Part shown: positions 46,489 to 53,091 of the stretch, piece by piece
Layout: every line of letters begins with the position of its first letter
How positions within the stretch are numbered: position 1 is the first letter of the stretch
Origin: Candidatus Manganitrophus sp.
GTDB taxonomy: Bacteria > Nitrospirota > Nitrospiria > SBBL01 > Manganitrophaceae
DNA: 64,000 bases
Direction of reading: 5' to 3'
Assembly (NCBI GenBank): GCA_028865235.1
Contig: CP114561.1
Span: forward strand, 1,632,001 to 1,696,000
The notes under the pieces: model-generated
Told to the model about the DNA's origin: nothing
What the model saw: the letters and a program-made list of their open reading frames with translations, nothing else
Databases searched by the model: none
Program-made: the position numbers and the translations under genes

Positions 46489-48020
46489 TTACCCCCCAAA
46501 CGTCTTCCGATCCAAGCTTCGGTATTGCACCGCCTCGGCGATGTCGGTCGCCGAGATCCGCTCGCGCTGCTCCAGGTCGGCGATCGAGCGGGCCACTTTT
46601 AAAATGCGATTGTACGCGCGAGCGGAGAGCCCCAGCCGCTCCATCGCCATCTCCACCAAGCGCCGGGAGGGCTCGTCGATCGGACAGTATTTCTTGATCT
46701 GTCTCGGCCGCAACTGCGCATTGCAGCGGATTCCATCCTTCTCGTAGCGCGCCCGCTGGACCTCGCGCGCGGCGAGGACCCGCTTGCGGATGATCTCGGA
46801 GCTTTCGTCCTGGGTTTCGGTCGTCAGATCCCGAAACGGCACGGCGGGGACCTCGATGTGCAGATCGATCCGATCGAGCAGGGGGCCGGAAACTTTGGCC
46901 CGATAACGTTGGATGGCGACGGGGGTGCAGGAGCAGCTTCGGGTGGGATCGGTCAGGTAACCGCAGGGGCAGGGATTCATTGCCGCCACCAACATGAACT
47001 GTGACGGATAAGTCAACGATGCGCTCGCGCGCGCGATCGTGACCCTTCCTTCCTCCAAGGGCTGCCGTAATACCTCCAAGACGTTGCGCTTAAACTCCGG
47101 CAGCTCATCCAAAAAAAGAACCCCGTTGTGGGCCAGGCTCACTTCCCCGGGCCGCGGGAGTTGCCCGCCGCCGATCAGGCCGGCGTCGGAGACAGTATGG
47201 TGCGGGGAGCGGAAGGGGCGGGCGACGATCAATGGCTTCTCGGTGAGAAGACCGAAGATGCTGTGAACCAGCGTCGTCTCCAGCGACTCCTCGAAGCTCA
47301 TATTCGGAAGGATCGTCGGGAAACGCTTCGCGAGCATCGTTTTTCCGGAGCCGGGGGGACCGACCATCAAAATATTGTGGCCGCCGGCGGCCGCGATCTC
47401 CAACGCCCGCTTCGCGTGCGCCTGGCCGCGGACCTCTGAAAAATCCTCTGCATAAAGCGCTTGCTCGGCAAAGAGAGGGGAGAGGGGGTCTCGACCGGAG
47501 AGAGGGGAAGCTGGCCGTTGAGGAATTCGACCACCTGCGGAAGCGTCTCGACCCCGAGGACTTCGATTCCGGAGACGACCGCCGCTTCGGGACCGTTTTT
47601 CGCGGGCACGAGCAGGCCGCGCTTTCCGGCCCGCTTCGCCAAGATCGCCATCGCCAATGTCCCCTTGATCTCCTTGATCCGGCCGTCGAGCGACAACTCT
47701 CCGACGATCAGGTAATCGTCGAGTCGGTCTTCTTTCAACACCCCGTCGGCGGCGAGAATGCCGAGCGCCATCGGCAGATCGAAGGCGGCGCCTTCTTTCT
47801 TAAGATCGGCCGGGGCGAGGTTGATTGTGATTTTCTTGATGGGAAAGTGGAAGCCGGTGTTCTTAATGGCGGAGCGGACACGGTCTTTGCTCTCTTTGAC
47901 CGCAAGGTCGGGAAGACCGACGATATTCAGCAACGGAAGGCCCTGGGAGAGATCGACCTCCACGTCGATCGGCTGGGCCTCGATTCCATACAGGACGGCG
48001 CTGAAGATCTTTGAGAGCAT
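46489..48020 (-). CDS. comM: ComM/YifB-type Mg-chelatase-like AAA ATPase (one frameshift)
   Basis: AAA+ protein of about 510 residues; ComM is a hexameric helicase that helps branch migration in natural transformation. The N-terminal Lon-protease-like part has [20 protein letters not shown] and [20 protein letters not shown]; the ATPase has [17 protein letters not shown] (Walker A), [12 protein letters not shown] (Walker B), [14 protein letters not shown] and a C-terminal Mg-chelatase domain with cysteines. The frame breaks near the AAA at 47470-47472; one more base restores [19 protein letters not shown] and joins the halves. Magnesium chelatase itself is not implied: the N-terminal domain is diagnostic of ComM. 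Confidence 0.92.
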
Positions 48021-48053
48021 GATCGGACCCTCGGGTGGGGTCGAGCGGGCACG

Positions 48054-48455
48054 TCAGAACTGAAGCTTGGAGCTCATGTCTTGGGAAATCTGGGCCAGGA
48101 GCGGGTCATTCGTCTCTTTTACCCATCGCCCCAATTCCATCGAGAAGGCTTCCACCTCCAGGGTGAGATGGAGGCGAAAAGGAGATTTGCTGGCAACATG
48201 GCCGATTAAACGGTTGCGTCTCACCGGGATTCCGATGTTCAAACCGCTCTTTTCGATATTCCAGGCGGTCTGAAAAAATCCCCCCTCTTTATCCTCGATG
48301 GCGATCCGTTCGTAATAGTTCAAGCTGGTATTGAGGGCGACCTGCCAGGCGCGGTCGTAGGGAACAGTCGATTGAGGAAGGGCGACACGGGCCGCCATCG
48401 GAGCACAGCCGAAAAACAAAAAGAGGAGGAGGAGAGAAAACCACTTTTGATACAT
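48054..48455 (-). CDS. small outer-membrane-type lipoprotein
   Basis: A 133-residue lipoprotein. The signal peptide MYQKWFSLLLLFLFFGCAP ends in a lipobox (LFFGC). The mature part is beta-rich with IEDKEGGFFQTAWNIE and SPFRLHLTLEVEAFSMELG, resembling small periplasmic or outer-membrane lipoproteins of DUF type, but no family is assigned. The ribosome-binding site is AGGAATCGAACC; this sequence, read on the plus strand as GGTTCGATTCC, mimics a tRNA T-arm. It follows comM's start closely but on the same strand, upstream in transcription, so could be in one transcript. Confidence 0.72.
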   Translation of the reverse strand: MYQKWFSLLLLFLFFGCAPMAARVALPQSTVPYDRAWQVALNTSLNYYERIAIEDKEGGFFQTAWNIEKSGLNIGIPVRRNRLIGHVASKSPFRLHLTLEVEAFSMELGRWVKETNDPLLAQISQDMSSKLQF

Positions 48456-48571
48456 GGTTCGATTCCTATGAGGAGGTCTCTTATCGTCCCTGACGACAAC
48501 AAGAGGAGAGCCGTGCGAGACCGATCCGCAGGATGATCGGGCAGTCTCTGGGATAGAGGATCAGTTATCCC

Positions 48572-48916
48572 TTAAAAAGGAGGTGATTCCTTTTTTCGGC
48601 TCCCCGTCACGGAAGCAAGGAGGAACGGCTGACGCGACTCGTCAAGATAAGCGCCGAATTGAAGCCCAAATGAATTGCCGGCGCTGCCTCGGTGAACCGC
48701 CACGATTCTCCCGGTCACCTTTTCCTCGAACTCTTTTCCTCGATGGGTTCCTTTGATCTGAATGACCATCTCCTTGCCGAGTTCAAAGTCTTTTTTGGAA
48801 TGAAAGAGGAGACCGCCGAGGCTGATGTTGCTGATCATGACCTCGACCGGTCGTACGGCCGTGGCGATCTTTGCTTTGCCGAAAAAAGGAATGCGTGAAT
48901 GCCGACGCTTCTCCAT
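48572..48916 (-). CDS. PilZ domain protein (c-di-GMP receptor)
   Basis: A 114-residue single PilZ domain. The c-di-GMP binding signature is RRHSRIP at residues 3-9 (RxxxR) and ISNISLGGLLF (N-x-S-x-G-G) at about 28-38. It should act as an effector for the diguanylate cyclases encoded nearby (41453, 59140, 62641). It is on the minus strand behind a close promoter, and the ATG lacks a strong Shine-Dalgarno; the leader could be only a few bases long. Confidence 0.87.
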   Translation of the reverse strand: MEKRRHSRIPFFGKAKIATAVRPVEVMISNISLGGLLFHSKKDFELGKEMVIQIKGTHRGKEFEEKVTGRIVAVHRGSAGNSFGLQFGAYLDESRQPFLLASVTGSRKKESPPF

Positions 48917-48925
48917 AACTTTGAC

Positions 48926-48954
48926 CTTATACCATATCTAAATGGATTTCACAA
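48926..48954 (-). promoter_or_regulatory. promoter immediately upstream of the PilZ gene
   Basis: TTGTGA (plus 48949-48954), a 17-base spacer, and TATAAG (48926-48931) on the minus strand. The -10 ends only nine bases before the ATG, so the transcript would be nearly leaderless. Confidence 0.5.
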
Positions 48955-49246
48955 CCTTTGCCTTCAACAAGGCTAGAAACCCTTCGCTTCATTTTCTCGA
49001 TCCATTTTGATGCGGATGGATCCCTTCTGAATTCCTCCAAAACCATATATGGTGTTCTTTTCCCCCGCTTTTCAACATATAGTGCTCTATCTAAAAGCCT
49101 CACTAGGCGGCTTTTACGAAGAAACCCGAAGCAGCCCCGAAAATAGGTGTAACATATTGAAATATATATGAAAGTGTATGCCTAAATTTTGAGCAATCTT
49201 CTTTTCAAGCCGGAAAGACGCGTTAAATATGACGTTCGGAACAATT

Positions 49247-49280
49247 TTATCCACAGTTTATACACATATTCTGTGGAAAA
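49247..49280. promoter_or_regulatory. cluster of three DnaA-box-like 9-mers
   Basis: TTATCCACA at 49247-49255 matches the strong DnaA-box consensus exactly. TTATACACA follows at 49258-49266 and TGTGGAAAA (TTTTCCACA on the other strand) at 49272-49280. They sit in a 400-base AT-rich gap (48917-49317) that also holds AATATATATG-type sequence near 49160, resembling an unwinding element. No dnaA, dnaN, gyrB or rpmH gene is nearby. Apart from this and the PilZ promoter, no feature is seen in that gap. Confidence 0.55.
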
Positions 49281-49317
49281 CGTGGGAAACCCCTTCCAAT
49301 CAAGAAAAAGGAGTGGC

Positions 49318-49929
49318 TCATTTGCGTCCATAGGATGATTTTCCATCGGTCTCTTTCTTTACCCGCTCGTGACTTGCCTGATGAAAAAGATCATCATCGA
49401 GGTAGGTGGTCGAATAACCGATCCCCTCCTCCAATTCATCTCTCTCCAAAATCAGGCGGGTCTTTCCGTCATCCCAGAAGAATAAATCGGTTCCGGGAAA
49501 GGAATTGATCCGCGGAGGTCCATAACGCGCGATGATCTGCGCTTTCAGCTCTTCGACGGCGCTCGATTCCTTATCGACAGGGCGATAGTTGATCTCGATT
49601 CGAAAAAGCTGCCCCTTAAAAAAATCGGCAAGAACACCGGAAGCGGCCGGCGCAAAAAGAGCGGGATCGGCGTGGAAGCGTTTTTCTTCCTCAAACTGTC
49701 CGATTTCTAACGCCGCCTCCTTGCTTTTGACCGCTTGAAGAAAATCGGGAAGGGCCATCCCCAATTTCAGCGGGCCATGTTCCCGTTGAATACGCTCATT
49801 GCTGTTGATGACGAAATGAATCGCATGCAGATCAGGCGGACGGAGAATCAAAAGCAGCATTCCCGCACAGAAGACCCATCTCCAGAGCGGTTTGAAACCT
49901 CTCCGATTCACCCGAAACCGGTCTATCAT
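49318..49929 (-). CDS. exported or membrane-anchored protein of unknown function
   Basis: A roughly 203-residue protein with a basic N-terminus (MIDRFRVNRRGFKPLWRW) and one hydrophobic segment (VFCAGMLLLILRPP), probably a signal anchor or Sec signal. The remainder is charged and mixed alpha/beta, with DFLQAVKSKEAALEIGQFEE and YGPPRINSFPGTDLFFWDDG, the last suggesting a small Ca- or sugar-binding fold, though no family is assigned. The start at 49927-49929 follows AAGGTG. It is the last gene of a minus-strand series that begins with the PCP_red genes and may share their transcript. Confidence 0.65.
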   Translation of the reverse strand: MIDRFRVNRRGFKPLWRWVFCAGMLLLILRPPDLHAIHFVINSNERIQREHGPLKLGMALPDFLQAVKSKEAALEIGQFEEEKRFHADPALFAPAASGVLADFFKGQLFRIEINYRPVDKESSAVEELKAQIIARYGPPRINSFPGTDLFFWDDGKTRLILERDELEEGIGYSTTYLDDDLFHQASHERVKKETDGKSSYGRK

Positions 49930-50016
49930 AAACACCTTATATAAAAAATGGAGAAAAAGCGCTCGGAAAACCCGACGGGTGGGAGAGAGCGGCGGAATCG
50001 GGCGCGACGTCACACT

Positions 50017-50481
50017 CTAAAACTTCCACTGCCTTAACATCGAGGCGAGGAAGATGATAATGAGTCCGATAATCAGCGTCAATCGGGTATTTACAAATTC
50101 GGGAAGGGCCGGTTGATTCTCTCTCGGTCTCTCTTCCTGCTCATCTTTATAACGAGTCCGAAGAGTACTGAAGAAATACAGCGATGCAACCGCGGCGAAC
50201 AGAAAGACCTTTACCCCCAGCGCAGAAATATAACCGGGAGGGACGAATTCATATCCTTTGGTCCGGACCCCGAAATTGATCCCGCCGGTGACAACCAAGA
50301 TAAAGAGAAGCGGACCGACGATGCGACGGAATCGATGGTTGACCCTTTTCAGGAAATCGTAAGAGGGATCTCCCGTCTTGAGCAGGGGCGCGGCGACAAA
50401 AACTTGAAAGGCCGCTCCCCCCACCCAGATAACAACGGAGATCAGATGAAGCCAGTGATTCAGGACAGCGAAGAAGTTCAT
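50017..50481 (-). CDS. CopD-like four-helix membrane protein
   Basis: A 154-residue membrane protein with four hydrophobic segments at about residues 8-30, 53-75, 84-107 and 130-149. The first contains NHWLHLISVVIWVGGAAF, a pattern seen in CopD and related cytochrome-b-like or copper-related proteins, where histidines may bind heme or metal. It lies 54 bases downstream of the four-repeat PCP_red gene on the same strand, so it could be the membrane partner of that cluster; this is inference from position. Confidence 0.72.
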   Translation of the reverse strand: MNFFAVLNHWLHLISVVIWVGGAAFQVFVAAPLLKTGDPSYDFLKRVNHRFRRIVGPLLFILVVTGGINFGVRTKGYEFVPPGYISALGVKVFLFAAVASLYFFSTLRTRYKDEQEERPRENQPALPEFVNTRLTLIIGLIIIFLASMLRQWKF

Positions 50482-50535
50482 TTACACCGAAGTAACGTGA
50501 GGGGTGAGGAGTGAGGCGACAAACGCCCCACGACA

Positions 50536-51522
50536 TTACATCTCCTTTTTTGTCGGGTCTTTGAGGTAGTCCTTCATCTTCTGAAGCATCTCTTCATCGA
50601 TGAGACCGACCTTCCCCCGTTTTCCCATATAATCTTTTATATCATCCAATCGCTTCGACGCTTCGGTGTTGTCTTTGAGACGGCGGATCTTCTCTTTCGC
50701 ATCTTCGAAGGCGTCGAAGGTCATTTCATCGTATCCGAAGGCGCGAAGCCGTTTCATCGCTTTCATCATCGCCTCATTGCGGAACTTGGTCAGCAGCTCT
50801 GAAGTCACGGTGGTAACCCCCATTTTCCGGGCGCGCCGCTCGGCCGCTTTTTTAATTCCGCTTCGGACAAAATCAGGCGAGGTCATCAGCCGCTTGTGGG
50901 CTTCTTCGGTCCAGGTCACGTCGGCTCGCGGGGCATCCCAAATCTGGGTCAGCGCCGCCATGTCGATCCGCGTGATCCCCAACTCCCGCGCCAGATCTTC
51001 TGCGTCGTTCTTCAACATCGTCCGGACGAAATCGCGGGCCATCTCGGGAGATTCTGCGATCTTCTGATCGAGGCGGACCTTCGCCGCATCGGTCCAGGGG
51101 AGCTCCGGATGGGTTTCCTCCTGCGGCTCGTCACCTAACGCTTCCGCTTTTTCCAAAAGGGCCAGGTCGACTTCGAGATGCCCCCGCTCCAGGGCAACCT
51201 CCTCCGCGATCTGCTTGATCATCGCCCGCATGAACTCCGGAACCGTCTCAAGGCGCTCCTGCGCTTCGCGCGTCCAGGCCAATGGCTTCGTCTCAACTCC
51301 CGCCGCCTTGTGGGCCGCGCCGGTTCCGGCGCCGGCCATCGGGTTCATCATCTTATCTTTAAATCCGGCGAGGACCTCTTCGGTGATGGTGGTGATTCCG
51401 AGCTCCCGCGCTTTCTTCTCGGAGAGCTTGCGGACCATCCCCCGTAGAAAGAAAGGCGCTTTTTTCAGGCGATCTTCCGCGTCCGGCGTCCAGGTGATTT
51501 CGTTTTCATTTGCATTTCCCAT
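50536..51522 (-). CDS. protein of four tandem PCP_red domains
   Basis: A 328-residue soluble protein made of four copies of the small PCP_red domain (as at the C-terminus of protochlorophyllide reductase BchB/ChlB), at about residues 11-58, 83-127, 143-194 and 204-255. Each repeats the pattern W-T-x-x-A-x-x-R-L...P-x-F-x-R followed by a helix ending RELGIT or RKMGVT and an acidic strand, e.g. TPDAEDRLKKAPFFLRGMVR and TEEAHKRLMTSPDFVRSGIK. A charged helical tail follows. There are no cysteines or catalytic motifs. Chlorophyll synthesis is not implied; the domain's role outside that enzyme is unknown. It begins 23 bases after the radical SAM gene. Confidence 0.87.
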   Translation of the reverse strand: MGNANENEITWTPDAEDRLKKAPFFLRGMVRKLSEKKARELGITTITEEVLAGFKDKMMNPMAGAGTGAAHKAAGVETKPLAWTREAQERLETVPEFMRAMIKQIAEEVALERGHLEVDLALLEKAEALGDEPQEETHPELPWTDAAKVRLDQKIAESPEMARDFVRTMLKNDAEDLARELGITRIDMAALTQIWDAPRADVTWTEEAHKRLMTSPDFVRSGIKKAAERRARKMGVTTVTSELLTKFRNEAMMKAMKRLRAFGYDEMTFDAFEDAKEKIRRLKDNTEASKRLDDIKDYMGKRGKVGLIDEEMLQKMKDYLKDPTKKEM

Positions 51523-51545
51523 ATCATGACCTCAAATTCTTAAAA

Positions 51546-52943
51546 TTAACCGGGGAAGAGATCTTTACCAATGGCCGATGTCTTCTCCGGGACTGTTCGG
51601 GTGAATTCGGAAAATTTGAAGCTCCTCCCAAGACGGACTTCAGCTTCCTCCTTGACCTTCTGCATCACCTCCGGGGTGATTAGATCGATCTGGTGCTCGG
51701 TCGCATACCGCTCCACGCTGCTCGCCACCATCCCCCTCGCGAAGGAAGGAAGCCGGTTGAGACGCTCTTTTGCCGCGATCGACCAGTTCAAGGTAAACTT
51801 CGCTTCAAACCCAAACGTCTGCTCCGCCGGAAGCTCGATCCGTTTTCCCCCATATTGCCCCGGCTGATAGTCGCAGGCGGGATCTTCCGCCAAGTAACTT
51901 CCGTTCACGGCATACGCCCGGCAGCGGCAGCCGCCGCAAATCTGAGAGAACTCGCACTCCCCGCATCGCCCGCCGAGCTGCGGCTCGCGCAGATCGTTTA
52001 AAATGGGAGAGGTATTCCATATTTCATCAAAGGTCTGCTTCCGAAGATTGCCCGCCGAGACCGGCATATACGGACAGGGGGTGATGTCCCCTTCCGGTGT
52101 GATCCGGCAATAATGCTTGCCGGCGGGGCAGCTCCCCTGCGCATAATTTTTTAACAAGGGAGAATTCGGATCGAGCTCATAGATGATCTTGCGGAAATGA
52201 GGGGCGCATTTGGCCCGAAGGATCAGATCGCCCATCTGCCCGGCGGAGGAGGTCCAGGGGTCATCGAAATTTTGGAAGAGGTTCGGATTGTTTTCCTTGG
52301 CACCGACCCCCTGCGCCCGCGCGAGATAGGTCAGGATCTCCCGATACTGGCTGGGACGGATATCAATCAGGTTTTCGCCGCGGCCGGTCTGGACGAGAAA
52401 GAAAAAGTTGAGGACCTTCGCCCCGATGTTGCGCGCCAGCTCGATCATCGGCGGAATTTCGGAGACGTTCCACGACATCACACTCATATGCAGGGAAAAA
52501 TCGAGCCCTTCCGCTTTGAGATGCTCAATGCCGCGGAGCGCCGACTTCCACGATCCGGCCAGCTGACGGAAGTTGTCGTGCCGTTGCGGATCGACCGAAT
52601 CGAGGCTGATCGAGGCCCCTTGCAGGCCGCTCTCGCGCATCCGTCTTGCTTCCCGCTCACCGAGCAAGACGCCGTTGGTGCCGAGAACACAGGTAAAGCC
52701 CTTGTCGGAAGCATACGAGGCGATGTCGAAGATGTCTTTTCGGACAAGCGGCTCCCCTCCGGTCAGGATCAGGAAGAGATTCGGGTTGACCTTCGCCATG
52801 TCGTCGATGACTTTGAAGCACTCTTCGGTTGTGAAGTCGTGCGAGATATCGGCGTGGGGAAAGGCACTCATGTAGCAGTGGGTGCAGAAGAGATTGCAGC
52901 GCTGGGTAAGGTTCCATGAGACGGAGTACGCTTGATTTGCCAT
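51546..52943 (-). CDS. radical SAM/SPASM enzyme with C-terminal PCP_red domain
   Basis: A 465-residue radical SAM enzyme. The cluster motif CNLFCTHC (Cys16, Cys20, Cys23) is followed by LILTGGEPLVRKD and LGTNGVLL. A SPASM region with many cysteines (CPAGKHYCRITPEGDITPCP; GGRCGECEFSQICGGCRCRA) would hold extra Fe-S clusters; this resembles heme-pathway enzymes NirJ, AhbC and AhbD and peptide-modifying enzymes. At about residues 386-435 there is a PCP_red domain (NWSIAAKERLNRLPSFARGM). The fusion ties it to its two neighbours. Substrate unknown: a tetrapyrrole side chain or a peptide are both possible. Confidence 0.88.
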   Translation of the reverse strand: MANQAYSVSWNLTQRCNLFCTHCYMSAFPHADISHDFTTEECFKVIDDMAKVNPNLFLILTGGEPLVRKDIFDIASYASDKGFTCVLGTNGVLLGEREARRMRESGLQGASISLDSVDPQRHDNFRQLAGSWKSALRGIEHLKAEGLDFSLHMSVMSWNVSEIPPMIELARNIGAKVLNFFFLVQTGRGENLIDIRPSQYREILTYLARAQGVGAKENNPNLFQNFDDPWTSSAGQMGDLILRAKCAPHFRKIIYELDPNSPLLKNYAQGSCPAGKHYCRITPEGDITPCPYMPVSAGNLRKQTFDEIWNTSPILNDLREPQLGGRCGECEFSQICGGCRCRAYAVNGSYLAEDPACDYQPGQYGGKRIELPAEQTFGFEAKFTLNWSIAAKERLNRLPSFARGMVASSVERYATEHQIDLITPEVMQKVKEEAEVRLGRSFKFSEFTRTVPEKTSAIGKDLFPG

Positions 52944-52951
52944 TTATAAAC

Positions 52952-53090
52952 CTTCGGGGCCGGGGGCCAGGGGTCGGGGACCGGAAAAGAACCGAGACAA
53001 GGGTAGAATCGTCAAAGAAAAGAAACCGTATATTCTCTTCTTATTGTTATTTCTTTCACCGACCCCCGACACCCGGCCCCTGCTCCCCAT
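52952..53090. repeat. imperfect inverted GC-rich repeats between two PCP_red genes
   Basis: GGGGCCGGGGGCCAGGGG (from about 52950) and, 85 bases further, a reversed copy of the same composition (CCGACCCCCGACACCCGGCC, about 53060-53080). The pair could fold in the transcript. A similar GGGGCCGGGGGCC tract occurs inside the NFACT gene at 18002-18023, so this looks like a small dispersed repeat. No gene lies in this 148-base gap. Confidence 0.5.
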
Positions 53091-53091
53091 C

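Noticed and set aside
48438..48450. GGTTCGATTCC, resembling a tRNA T-arm
   Set aside because: It is the reverse complement of the ribosome-binding site and start region of the lipoprotein gene at 48054-48455; no acceptor or anticodon arms fit around it.
50536..52943. PCP_red domains as evidence of chlorophyll or bacteriochlorophyll synthesis
   Set aside because: No BchL, BchN, BchB catalytic cores or magnesium chelatase genes are present; the Mg-chelatase-like protein at 46489-48020 is ComM.
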